Shown: positions 8,402-16,372, counted from the first letter of the stretch. The stretch: 52,233 bases of DNA from Pseudomonadota bacterium (GCA_023391335.1 JAEWBG010000045.1:1-52233); one strand, 5' to 3'. Notes: generated by a model from the sequence alone, not told the origin. Made by a program: numbers and translations.

Positions 8402-8880
8402 AACTGTGCTTGAAGCGCCTGCCGTGCACGCGCCAATCGACTCATGAGCGTACCGAGCGGAATCTCCAGCGCCGCGGCAGCCTCTTTATATGAGAGGCCT
8501 TCCACCAGCACGAGTGCCACCACCATCCGCTGGTCTTCGGGAAGTGTCGCGACCGCTCGGCGGACGGACAGCGCATCCGTCGGTGCCGACTGATTGCCGT
8601 CCGCAACATGCTCACCGAGCTCTTCGGGCGCGAACACGCGATCACGGCGTTGACGCGCTCGTACTTCATCGATCCACGCATTGCGCAGAATGCCGAACAT
8701 CCAAGCCTCGAACTTCAATTCAGGGCGCCATTGCTCATAGCGCTGCAACGCGCGCTCGACCGCGATCTGCACGAGATCGTCCGCATCGGCGGCATGATGC
8801 GTGATCGTCCGAGCGAATCTGCGCAACCGAGGCAGCAGTGCGACGATCTGATCGCGGATCTGGTCAGCCGTTACAGTCAT
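8398..8880 (-). CDS. ECF RNA polymerase sigma factor
   Basis: A 160-residue group IV sigma factor. Region 2 is seen in DADDLVQIAVERALQRYEQW and FGILRNAWIDEVRARQR. Region 4 has LPEDQRMVVALVLVEGLSYK followed by EAAAALEIPLGTLMSRLARAR, a helix-turn-helix for the -35 element. It is the first gene of a minus-strand run leading into the anti-sigma factor, the M14 carboxypeptidase and perhaps the DJ-1/PfpI gene. The S8 protease gene is divergent, about 390 bases away. Control of that protease by this sigma factor is inference from position. Confidence 0.93.
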   Translation of the reverse strand: MTVTADQIRDQIVALLPRLRRFARTITHHAADADDLVQIAVERALQRYEQWRPELKFEAWMFGILRNAWIDEVRARQRRDRVFAPEELGEHVADGNQSAPTDALSVRRAVATLPEDQRMVVALVLVEGLSYKEAAAALEIPLGTLMSRLARARQALQAQL

Positions 8881-9267
8881 GCTTATGAGTTATACGAATG
8901 ATGGCGCCAGTTTATTCCAGACGGCACCGCGACTAAATCAGCCATGAGTCACAGAATGTCGGTGTATGCCAACGCGGTTTACAGGTGTGAGGTGTGATGA
9001 ACAGGATTGACGGGATGGCCGGAATGGATGCGATCTGTTCTTGCTTCATACATCCTGTTCATCTTGTTAATCCTGTCAATGTTTCTCTTCTCTGTACGGA
9101 ATCGGAGGCGAAGCAGCTTTGTACAGCGAGAAAGACGCAAGCCGACTGCGTCGGCAGGCAAGCCCTATCGGGCAGGCCAGAGCACGCTTGCAGCGCACAT
9201 TCATGAAAACGCTCCAGGGAAGAAAAGCGCGAGCACATGCGTATAGTTAAGACTCAAGGCGCAACCA
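8881..9267. repeat. Intergenic region with a CATCCTGTTCATCTTGT inverted element
   Basis: No gene is visible. At 9000-9018 ACAGGATTGACGGGATG faces CATCCTGTTCATCTTGTTAA plus TCCTGTCAA at 9051-9079, giving a hairpin-forming element of about 80 bases. The same sequence family recurs at 30267-30426 and 44752-44873. A second motif, GCAGGCAAGCCC with GGGCAGGCC (about 9162-9180), resembles the Gly/Cys-rich motifs next to the other copies. The promoters of the divergent sigma and S8 protease genes must share this gap, but I cannot place them. Confidence 0.7.
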
Positions 9268-10545
9268 GTGAAGAACCCAAATTCCATCGCGATCCTCTCA
9301 TGCCTGCTCCTGGCTGTGCTCGGAGCCCGCACGGCCTGCGCACAAATATCCGTACCTCAGGTGCAGCTCCCATCTTTGCCCGTGCAAACGCCATCGCTGG
9401 AGCGTCCCTTGGAGCGCACGTTGGACACCGCTCAGAACTTGCGTCGGCTGCGAGTCCGAGACTTGCTGCGAACTCAGCGAAAGGTGGTGGATTCCGATCC
9501 ACGCGGTGAGCCGATCGTTCGCAGCGAGGTGCTTGCGATTTCACCTAACGAGGCAGCCCTCGCGAAAGCGCATTCGTTGGGATTCGCCGTCGTTCGCACA
9601 CGTGTTCTGGAAGAGATAGGACTCAGCATCGTCGTACTCCGCGCGCCGGAAGGTATGTCGACTCGTCGTGCACTGAAAACGCTGCAGCAAGCGGATCCCG
9701 CCGGGTCGTACGACTTCAATCACCTCTATTTGGAAACCGGCGAAGTCGCTGCTTCGAGAGCATCATCGCAAAACCCGCCCGCAGCCATTGCCACGAATCT
9801 GAAGGTCGGGCTGATCGACGGCGGTGTGGATCGCTCTCACCCTGTATTTGCAACGACCCAGGTTCACGAGCATGGCTGCGACCAGCCTCATCCGACTGTG
9901 CACGGAACAGCCGTCGGTTCATTGCTGGCGGGCCATTCCGCGCAGTTCGAAGGCGCGGCACCGAACGCACAGCTCTACGCAGCCGATGTGTATTGCGGAG
10001 AGGCCACGGGCGGGGCTGTCGATGCGATAGCCAACGCGTTCGGTTGGCTGATCCGTGAACGTGTTGCCGTCATCAACGTGAGTCTGGTCGGCCCCGCGAA
10101 TCGCATTCTCGAACAAGTCGTTCACCTCGCCATCGAACGCGGTCACCTGGTGGTAGCTGCGGTCGGCAACGACGGTCCGAGTGCACCGGTACTGTATCCC
10201 GCTGGATACCCAGGCGTGATTGGCGTGACGGGAGTGGACGCTCGTCATCACGTCTTGGTCGAAGCCTGTCGAGGCGAACATGTGCAATTCGCCGCGCTCG
10301 GGGTAGATCTCTCGGCCGCAACACTCGACCATTCGTACGCGCCAGTCCGCGGCACCTCATTTGCAGCCCCGCTGATTGCCGGCATGTTGGCGCGGATGGT
10401 CCACGAACCTGATCGTGCGAAGGCGGAATCCGCGGTGCTCACGCTCACCAGCAAAGCCGTCGATCTGGGACCGCGCGGGCGGGACAAGATTTACGGGCAT
10501 GGATTCATTGATGTCCCAATACGCTTCGAAAATCGAGACAAGTAA
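9268..10545 (+). CDS. Secreted subtilisin-like S8 family serine protease
   Basis: A 425-residue protein with a signal peptide ending near ARTACAQ. A prodomain-like stretch (about residues 85-155) resembles inhibitor-type propeptides. The S8 catalytic domain shows all parts: Asp184 in GLIDGGVDRSHP, His212 in VHGTAVGSLLAG, oxyanion Asn301 in AVGNDGPSAPV and Ser364 in RGTSFAAPLIAG. The start is GTG with AAGG upstream. It is divergent from the ECF sigma/anti-sigma operon. A Cys pair inside the catalytic domain (HGCDQ, VYCGE) suggests an extracytoplasmic disulfide. Confidence 0.93.
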   Translation: MKNPNSIAILSCLLLAVLGARTACAQISVPQVQLPSLPVQTPSLERPLERTLDTAQNLRRLRVRDLLRTQRKVVDSDPRGEPIVRSEVLAISPNEAALAKAHSLGFAVVRTRVLEEIGLSIVVLRAPEGMSTRRALKTLQQADPAGSYDFNHLYLETGEVAASRASSQNPPAAIATNLKVGLIDGGVDRSHPVFATTQVHEHGCDQPHPTVHGTAVGSLLAGHSAQFEGAAPNAQLYAADVYCGEATGGAVDAIANAFGWLIRERVAVINVSLVGPANRILEQVVHLAIERGHLVVAAVGNDGPSAPVLYPAGYPGVIGVTGVDARHHVLVEACRGEHVQFAALGVDLSAATLDHSYAPVRGTSFAAPLIAGMLARMVHEPDRAKAESAVLTLTSKAVDLGPRGRDKIYGHGFIDVPIRFENRDK

Positions 10546-10655
10546 CGTTCGCCGCAGCATCGGCCGACGCAAGGTCCGCAATGACATTCGCGTCCAAATA
10601 AAAAATTCGCCCTCGTGGATTGCTCATGGATTAAATGGGCAACCCCCGTCGTATT

Positions 10656-10691
10656 CCTCTCAAAGACTGCAGATGGGCTGCAGATCAGAGG
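10656..10691 (+). promoter_or_regulatory. Possible leader hairpin covering the next gene's ribosome-binding site
   Basis: CCTCT (10656-10660) pairs with AGAGG (10687-10691) around two CTGCAG blocks (10667-10672 and 10678-10683), which can pair with each other. The right base of the stem runs into the GAGGAGG ribosome-binding site of the gene starting at 10699. The structure could modulate translation of the low-complexity exported protein. Stability and function are untested. Confidence 0.4.
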
Positions 10692-10698
10692 AGGCAGT

Positions 10699-11412
10699 AT
10701 GAAAACGCAGATTCAGATCGGGTTTGTGGCGGCGGCGATCTTCACCACTAGCATCGCGAGCGCGCAAGTTCTCGGCGGCGGCGGACTGACCGGTAGCCTT
10801 GGCGGTTCGCTGAATGGTGCCATGAACGATTCGGGCTTCATGATGCAGGGCATTGGCAACGGTGCGCTTGGCGCCGATACCGGCACGTTCCCCCGCGTTG
10901 GAGATCGTCTCGGCGAACACACACGTGCGACACGGCAGCACCTGCGCGATCGAACGAGTTCAACCATCGATTCGGCCAAGACGCACACCGAGTCAGTCGC
11001 CGGCCATGTGAATGATCGTGCGCAGAGCGCGACAGATGCCCTCACCAGCGCGACTTCCCGCGCAGGTTCTACTGTGGATCAAGCGGCAGCGGCGCCGAAT
11101 GCGCTCACTGGCTCGACGGGCGATTCCGCTAACGCCCTGAACCAAACGCCGGCGATTGCAGATGCATCGCAAACGATTTCGAACTCGGCGGCCAACACGC
11201 CTGACCCGAATTCGCAACCGAGCACGACGCCTTCGCTGCCATTGAACGCGACGAACCTGGATCAAGCCGGGACGAGTTCTGACTTACTCGCTTCGCGATC
11301 CATTACCGGAGAGGGCTCCGCGAGCGGGAGCGCCACTGCGTCTCGCAATGGCTCATCCGCTGCTGCCAATGCCAATGGCGGACCGCGCGCGAGTGCGAAC
11401 GTTAGTAAGTAG
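10699..11412 (+). CDS. Low-complexity exported protein of unknown function
   Basis: A 237-residue protein with a signal peptide (MKTQIQIGFVAAAIFTTSIA, then SAQ) and a strong GGAGG five bases before the ATG. The mature protein is rich in Gly, Ser, Ala, Asn and Thr. It has a Gly-rich start (LGGGGLTGSLGGSLNGAMN), a charged helical middle (HTRATRQHLRDRTSSTIDSA) and a long Ser/Ala/Asn tail. It looks extended or surface-exposed and could be a natural substrate or partner of the protease upstream, but that is speculation. No family recognised. Confidence 0.8.
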   Translation: MKTQIQIGFVAAAIFTTSIASAQVLGGGGLTGSLGGSLNGAMNDSGFMMQGIGNGALGADTGTFPRVGDRLGEHTRATRQHLRDRTSSTIDSAKTHTESVAGHVNDRAQSATDALTSATSRAGSTVDQAAAAPNALTGSTGDSANALNQTPAIADASQTISNSAANTPDPNSQPSTTPSLPLNATNLDQAGTSSDLLASRSITGEGSASGSATASRNGSSAAANANGGPRASANVSK

Positions 11413-11420
11413 TAGCGATC

Positions 11421-11448
11421 CTGCGATGGGGCTCCGGCCCCATCGCAG
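11421..11448 (+). terminator. Strong hairpin after the low-complexity protein gene
   Basis: CTGCGATGGGGC (11421-11432) and GCCCCATCGCAG (11437-11448) are perfect 12-base arms around the loop TCCG, nine bases after the stop codon. No T run follows, so it may be a transcript-stabilising hairpin or a factor-dependent end rather than a classical intrinsic terminator. Confidence 0.6.
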
Positions 11449-11530
11449 TGAAGCGGTGATGAGGTGATGGGGTGATGAAGTGACGAGTGACGAGTGATGA
11501 GTGATGGGGTGATGGCGTGATGGGGTGAAC
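11449..11530. repeat. Degenerate 7-8 base tandem repeat (GTGATGRG/GTGACGA type)
   Basis: This stretch is a run of near-identical 7-8 base units such as GTGATGAG, GTGATGGG, GTGACGA and GTGATGG. Similar runs occur at 13102-13136, 30531-30558, 38086-38103, 42476-42510 and 42775-42802 with other unit sequences. It lies between two convergent genes and has no coding potential. Confidence 0.7.
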
Positions 11531-11624
11531 GGCGCAACCAAAGACTCACGCGATACCGATGGAGCATGAGCCAACCAGTTCACCGCCCGACAGAAAACAC
11601 GCGCCACACGATTCAAACAGAACC

Positions 11625-11978
11625 CTACAGCGGCGTTTGCTGATGGACCACCAGTCGCCACGCCGTGTCGTAAACATACGTGCTGCTGATCAGTGCAGCA
11701 TACGGATCGCTTCCATCGCGCTGGGCAGTCACCTTGTAGATGACGACTGCCGAACCAGGCGTCAACGAGATCACTCGCGAGTCCTCGATCTGGAACGACA
11801 TCCATGGCTGAGCGGCCAGCGATGCGAGAATGTCTTCCCGGCCCTCGATGCGCATTCCGCCGGGAAACAGCATCACTGCATCGTCACGAAGAATGGACGC
11901 ATAGAACTTTGTGGCCGCGTCTCCTCGCGTCGACAGGGCACGCCACCCTTGCTCTTCCAGCTCGATTAGCTCGTGCAT
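11625..11978 (-). CDS. SnoaL/DUF4440-like (NTF2-fold) protein
   Basis: A 117-residue protein with the compact NTF2-like fold: an opening helix MHELIELEEQGWRALST, then FYASILRDDAVMLFPGGMRI and a closing strand TAWRLVVHQQTPL. Members are polyketide cyclases, isomerases or accessory domains; no catalytic residue assignment is safe. ATG 11978 is chosen for its GGAG eight bases upstream. The longer frame to 12194 lacks similarity and overlaps the divergent SDR gene. Confidence 0.8.
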   Translation of the reverse strand: MHELIELEEQGWRALSTRGDAATKFYASILRDDAVMLFPGGMRIEGREDILASLAAQPWMSFQIEDSRVISLTPGSAVVIYKVTAQRDGSDPYAALISSTYVYDTAWRLVVHQQTPL

Positions 11979-12181
11979 ATCCCGAACTCCGGTCTGTGGG
12001 GTCGACAGAACGAATCGGATATTCGCGGGAGAAGTTCCGCTGCTCGGCCCGACTGGAAAACAGCAAGCCTGAAAATCGACAAACCCGCCAACGCGAGCAT
12101 TGAGATGCAGAATTCTTTGCTCGCCGGCTCGTACCGGTGCCGTAAGCTGTGGGCTGTCGGATGGTTTGCAGTGGCACCCCC

Positions 12182-12919
12182 ATGAAAATCGCACTCATCA
12201 CGGGCGCAGGTTCAGGCATCGGCCGCGCAGTCGCACTGAAGCTCGCAGACAATGACTATGAAGTCGTGATCGCGGGCCGGCGCGAAGCAACGCTGCGCAA
12301 GGTTGCCGACGAATGCAAGGATGGCGCTCATCCCATCGCCGCCGATGTGACCGACCCAACTGCGGTGAGTGCGTTGTTCGAACAGATTCGCGCCCGATTC
12401 GGAAGACTCGACGTTTTGTTCAACAACGCTGGAGTGGGCTCCTCACCCGTACCGATCGAAGATGTGAGCGTGCAATCGTGGCGCGAAGTCATCGATACGA
12501 ATCTAACTGGTGCGTTTCTCTGCACGCAGGCAGCGTTCAAATTGATGCGGGATCAGAATCCACAAGGCGGCCGCATCATCAACAATGGGTCGATCTCATC
12601 CCAAGTGCCACGCCCAATGATGGTGGCGTACACGGCGTCGAAGCACGCGGTCACCGGCCTGACGAAATCCACATCGCTCGAAGGCCGGCTCTACAACATC
12701 GCATGCGGCCAGATCGACATCGGCAACACGGCAACCGACATGGCTGCGGCGATGTCGACCGGCACGTTACAAGCGGACCTTACAAAGAAGATCGAACCGA
12801 CATTCGATGTGCAACACGTCGCCGATGCAGTGCTCTACATGGCGAACTTGCCGCTCGAAGCCAATGTGCAATTCATGACGGTGATGGCGACGAAGATGCC
12901 GTTCATCGGTCGAGGGTGA
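12182..12919 (+). CDS. Short-chain dehydrogenase/reductase
   Basis: A 245-residue classical SDR. The Rossmann dinucleotide site is ALITGAGSGIGRAVAL, the structural NNAG is DVLFNNAGVG, Ser is in INNGSISSQ and the catalytic Tyr/Lys is VAYTASKHAVTG. It therefore oxidises or reduces a carbonyl/alcohol substrate with NAD(H) or NADP(H). The Arg following the first beta strand's partner (AGRREATL) hints at NADP. ATG 12182 begins the conserved fold; an ATG at 12149 is possible. Substrate not evident. Confidence 0.92.
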   Translation: MKIALITGAGSGIGRAVALKLADNDYEVVIAGRREATLRKVADECKDGAHPIAADVTDPTAVSALFEQIRARFGRLDVLFNNAGVGSSPVPIEDVSVQSWREVIDTNLTGAFLCTQAAFKLMRDQNPQGGRIINNGSISSQVPRPMMVAYTASKHAVTGLTKSTSLEGRLYNIACGQIDIGNTATDMAAAMSTGTLQADLTKKIEPTFDVQHVADAVLYMANLPLEANVQFMTVMATKMPFIGRG

Positions 12920-13141
12920 TGGCGGTTGGCGGTTGGCGGTTGGCGGCAGGAAGGTGCCGATGCCCGGTTACACCTGACACACGCCGCTCACCCATATACC
13001 TATGCGTTCTTTGTGTTGCGTCCGGCTGCAGTTGGCGTTTGAGCGTCGGCGGTTGGCGGCAGGAAGGTGCCGATGCCCGGTTACACCTCACAACTCACAA
13101 GTCACACCTCACACCTCACACCTCACACCTCACACCTTCTT
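12920..13141. repeat. Direct 41-base repeats and a TCACACC tandem run
   Basis: Two identical 41-base copies occur at 12935-12975 and 13048-13088. Each begins GGCGGTTGGCGGCAGGAAGG and ends with the motif CCCGGTTACACCT. The first is preceded by extra GGCGGTT units. At 13102-13136 five perfect copies of TCACACC follow, just before the stop of the malectin gene. No gene is present. The repeat is close enough to the gene end to be a replication-slippage or mobile-element scar. Confidence 0.85.
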
Positions 13142-14644
13142 TTATGCCTCATCAATCACTTCGATCGCAGAAATCGTCGCATTGTTCACGACCGGCTCGA
13201 ATGTGAGATTGATCTTGCCCTGCGCTGAAGGCTTGATGCCCGTGAAGGTTTTTGTCACTACGCGCAGGCTGCCCACTTCTTTATAGATATCGAAATCCTG
13301 CAGCAACGTCTGGCCGTTGCAGAACACATGAAAGACTCTACTGCCAGTTCCGCCGCCGCCGGCTAGCTGTGGCCCGAAATAGAATTCCGCGAAATGCAGC
13401 ACGACGGTGTAGCGGCCGCGCGTGTCCACCGGAATCGCATAGCTGAAATGACCGTAACGTTCGGCGCCGAATAGCTCCGGATCCTCAGTCCCGCTCACCT
13501 TACGATGATCGATGCCGCGAATGCCGTTGATGTAATAGTCATCCGCTCGCCAGCGCTGACCTTTGTGGTCAACGAACGAGGTCGGTTGCGTGATGATGCG
13601 AATCGGTTGCAGCTTGCCAGGCTCGCCGCGCGTGATCTCCAACCCGCTGAGCGTCGGCGTCGTCACCTCGTTGCTAAATCGCAGCCGGACGTATCCGTCT
13701 GCGCCGGGGGTAACGTCCCTGAAGACCTTCTCGTCGGCCGTATCGGGGCCATTGGCACTGATGTTCACATCGAACGTCGACAGCAATGGCTGCCCATTGA
13801 GCGTCACACCGAAACTCGCGAGCTTCTCCTCGCCTGCTGGAAACGGCGAGATAAAAAATAGCCGCAACTCATAGCTGCCTGGCTTGAGCGGAATGTCGTA
13901 ACCGAACTGGCCGCTTCTCCAATTCGAAAATAGGAATGGCCGGCTGGTCGCGCGGACGAACCCGCCGTTACGAGGCCATGGTCCGCCGCCTTCGAAGTAG
14001 TTATCCGGTGTCCAGCGCACTCCGGAGCTATCGATGACTTCGCTGCCGCTGTAGCCGGCCATGAGGTGGATCTCGCCGATCGCATCGTTCGCGGCACTGG
14101 TCTGGCTTGACTGAACCGGCACCGACTTCGATGCGGTGCCAGCGTGCTTCGATCGGCTCGTGATCACGTACCCGAGCACGATCGCGGTTATGACGACGAC
14201 GATCGATGCTGCAAGAGTCGCCCACTTCCTCCCGGACTGATGAGATTGAAAATCCGCGGCAGCCGGAGCGGTCGCTTCTGCGGTGGAGGCATGATCTGGG
14301 TGCGAGGAGCTGGCCGGTGACGTAGAAGCCAGCGAAAACTTCGGGACATAAGTCCCTGCAGGGAGCGAAATCTGAATCTCGCCAGGGTTCTTTTCGTAGA
14401 TCTCTCGCAGTTTCTTGCGCAAGCGATGAGCTTCGACGCGCACCACGGCGTCCTGGGCTGCGTCGAATGTTTTGTCCGACCGCCCGAATACCTCGGTCGC
14501 GATCTTGAACTCTGTGAGTTGCTCATCCTGGCCCTCGAAATGCTTGGCACCGAGGTAGGCCAACAGCCGCCCCGGCCGGGTATTGCCACCCAGCAGCGCT
14601 ACGGCTCGCTCTAACTCTTGCCGCTCAGCGTCGCGCGAGATCAT
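13142..14644 (-). CDS. Membrane-anchored winged-helix protein with two malectin domains
   Basis: A 500-residue protein. Residues 1-105 resemble the DNA-binding-like winged helix seen at the N-terminus of some adenylate-cyclase/TPR and CadC-like proteins (AAQDAVVRVEAHRLRKKLRE, then ISLPAGTYVPKF). A Ser/Ala linker and one transmembrane helix (LAASIVVVITAIVLGYVI, about 145-162) follow. Two malectin-like carbohydrate-binding modules come next (about 200-345 and 355-500). Each opens with SSGVRWTPDNYFEGG or HKGQRWRADDYYINGIRG and contains FDVNISANGPDTADEKVFRD or FDIYKEVGSLRVVTKTF. The plan suggests a CadC-like regulator: cytoplasmic DNA binding and periplasmic sugar sensing. ATG 14644 is the best start. 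The ligand is unknown. Confidence 0.8.
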   Translation of the reverse strand: MISRDAERQELERAVALLGGNTRPGRLLAYLGAKHFEGQDEQLTEFKIATEVFGRSDKTFDAAQDAVVRVEAHRLRKKLREIYEKNPGEIQISLPAGTYVPKFSLASTSPASSSHPDHASTAEATAPAAADFQSHQSGRKWATLAASIVVVITAIVLGYVITSRSKHAGTASKSVPVQSSQTSAANDAIGEIHLMAGYSGSEVIDSSGVRWTPDNYFEGGGPWPRNGGFVRATSRPFLFSNWRSGQFGYDIPLKPGSYELRLFFISPFPAGEEKLASFGVTLNGQPLLSTFDVNISANGPDTADEKVFRDVTPGADGYVRLRFSNEVTTPTLSGLEITRGEPGKLQPIRIITQPTSFVDHKGQRWRADDYYINGIRGIDHRKVSGTEDPELFGAERYGHFSYAIPVDTRGRYTVVLHFAEFYFGPQLAGGGGTGSRVFHVFCNGQTLLQDFDIYKEVGSLRVVTKTFTGIKPSAQGKINLTFEPVVNNATISAIEVIDEA

Positions 14645-14681
14645 TCGATGAAGATGACTCCGATCGGGGTGCCATAGGGAG

Positions 14682-14711
14682 CGTTTCACTCGCGAGGGTT
14701 CAAGTGAAACG
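14682..14711. promoter_or_regulatory. Perfect inverted repeat, probable operator between divergent regulators
   Basis: CGTTTCACT (14682-14690) and AGTGAAACG (14703-14711) are perfect 9-base arms around a 12-base spacer. They lie in the gap between the winged-helix/malectin gene (start 14644, minus) and the LysR-family gene (plus). Position and symmetry suggest a dimeric regulator site, most simply for one of the two flanking regulators. Confidence 0.6.
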
Positions 14712-14839
14712 TTTAACAAGATCAATAATGTACGTACCGGCGCAGAAAGGAAACCGGCCTGTACAAGATTGAACTTACGTCCGTCGATGAATTGGCGCTA
14801 GGTTCGCAGCGGCAAGCCATTTCGGGACGCCCACTCCTT

Positions 14840-15853
14840 ATGCTTCAAGCAACGCGCAGCCTCGACTTGAGCTCTGATGACCTGGTCGGCATGGATGGAG
14901 CCGAAGAGGCGCCTTTGCGTACCCCATGGTTCATCCGAACGCGACTGCAGCCCCCGCACTGGCTACTGCTGGATGCGATTGGGGATGCGGGGGACATCGA
15001 TAAAGCGGCCAAGGACTTAAAAATATCCCGGCCCGCCGCATCGGACTTATTGGACGACTTGGAAGGAATCATCGGCTCGCAGCTATTCGATCGCCTCGAA
15101 GAAGGTGTGCGACCGAACTGGTACGGAAAGACCGTCATCCGTCAGGCGCGGTCCGCGCTGGCAATGCACGAGGCGGATGCTAGGGATCAGATCAAGATCA
15201 CGCGCGCCGACGAACTCAGCATCGGCGCGATCTCGGGCCCTGCCATCAGCCTTGTGCCAACGGCGATCGCACGCGTCACGCGGGACCATCCACAAGTCCG
15301 CCTGCGCCTTCAAATTGGGTCGAGCGACCAGCTGACCCAGGAACTACTTGCGGGACGGATCGACTTGATGGTCGGCCGCCTGCTCGATGGTCACGACGCA
15401 TCGAACTTCAACTACCAGCGATTGTCGGACGAGCCAGTCTGCGCCGTCGCGAGAAAGGGTCATCCCTTATTGAAGCGTAGACAAATCAATATGGAGGCAC
15501 TCGCAACTGCTGCCTGGATCGTGCCACAAGCCGGCAGCATCGTCCGGCATCGATTCAACGCAATGTTCACAGAGGCGGGATTTGCCATACCGAAGCAAAT
15601 CATCGAAGCCGTGTCGCAGATGCTGGTGATTCGCCTACTCGAAGAAACCAATCACCTCGCCATCCTCACGCGCGACGTCGCCGAATACTACGCGTCCTTC
15701 GGGACGGTCCGCGTTCTCCCGATCGAACTTCCCTGCCCTCGCGATCCGTTCGGAATCGTGACACGCAAAGATCTGGTGCTGTCGCCTGCTGCGCGGAGTT
15801 TGTGTGCGGCGCTGGAAGCAGAGGCGAATACATCGAGCGACAACAGTCGATAA
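14840..15853 (+). CDS. LysR family transcriptional regulator
   Basis: A LysR-type regulator of about 337 residues. The N-terminal helix-turn-helix reads LKISRPAASDLLDDLEGIIG then SQLFDRLEEGVRPNWYG. The C-terminal periplasmic-binding-like sensor runs from DELSIGAISGPAISLVPTAI onward, with LLAGRIDLMVGRL and an aspartate/glutamate-rich effector pocket. It carries an unusual N-terminal extension of about 35 residues before the HTH. The start is uncertain: TTG 14792, ATG 14840 and ATG 14891 are in frame and none has a strong ribosome-binding site. Sensor features recall the GbpR-type subgroup linked to sugar metabolism, which would fit the malectin neighbour, but this is weak. Confidence 0.88.
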   Translation: MLQATRSLDLSSDDLVGMDGAEEAPLRTPWFIRTRLQPPHWLLLDAIGDAGDIDKAAKDLKISRPAASDLLDDLEGIIGSQLFDRLEEGVRPNWYGKTVIRQARSALAMHEADARDQIKITRADELSIGAISGPAISLVPTAIARVTRDHPQVRLRLQIGSSDQLTQELLAGRIDLMVGRLLDGHDASNFNYQRLSDEPVCAVARKGHPLLKRRQINMEALATAAWIVPQAGSIVRHRFNAMFTEAGFAIPKQIIEAVSQMLVIRLLEETNHLAILTRDVAEYYASFGTVRVLPIELPCPRDPFGIVTRKDLVLSPAARSLCAALEAEANTSSDNSR

Positions 15854-15865
15854 CGAAACAGCCGC

Positions 15866-16372
15866 TCAAGATTCCGATTGCGTTCGTTTCAACGCACGAG
15901 ACACAAAGAACGCCGTCGGCCATCCCACAACCACCATGTGCGTGAACGCAGTGATGTGGATGGTTTCCAGCGGATAGATTCCGCGTCCGATCGCCGAGAG
16001 CGGCAGGATCACGTAATTCATCACGATGAGAAATGCGATGCCGTAGAGAATGCCGAGGACAAACCACTGTCGCGGCAGCCACTTCACGCGGCTAACGATC
16101 ATATACAGGAGCAATGCTGCGCTAATGCAGATGAAGAAGTGCAGCGCAATCCCTAGCACGACCATTTCCATTCCGCCTTGGTGAGCAGCCTTACCGAACA
16201 GACCGCTCGCAACGCCTTTCCATGGCCGCGTCCATGGCCCGCCGTTCATCACTGTCATCACAGTCGGATAGATGAAATCCGCGAGTCCCGCCAGAAAGCC
16301 GCCGAGCAATACGTAACGAAGATGAGAGCTCTTGGCTGATGCAACCGGCGCGAAATCAACTTGCGTGTTCAT
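15866..16372 (-). CDS. Integral membrane protein of unknown function
   Basis: A 168-residue protein with four hydrophobic segments (about 20-40, 68-90, 100-122, 135-155). Conserved-looking polar loops include GGPWTRPWKGVASGLFGK and LPRQW. It resembles uncharacterised small four-helix membrane proteins common in proteobacteria and Bacteroidetes; I cannot name a function. It ends head-on with the LysR gene 12 bases away. Confidence 0.8.
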   Translation of the reverse strand: MNTQVDFAPVASAKSSHLRYVLLGGFLAGLADFIYPTVMTVMNGGPWTRPWKGVASGLFGKAAHQGGMEMVVLGIALHFFICISAALLLYMIVSRVKWLPRQWFVLGILYGIAFLIVMNYVILPLSAIGRGIYPLETIHITAFTHMVVVGWPTAFFVSRALKRTQSES

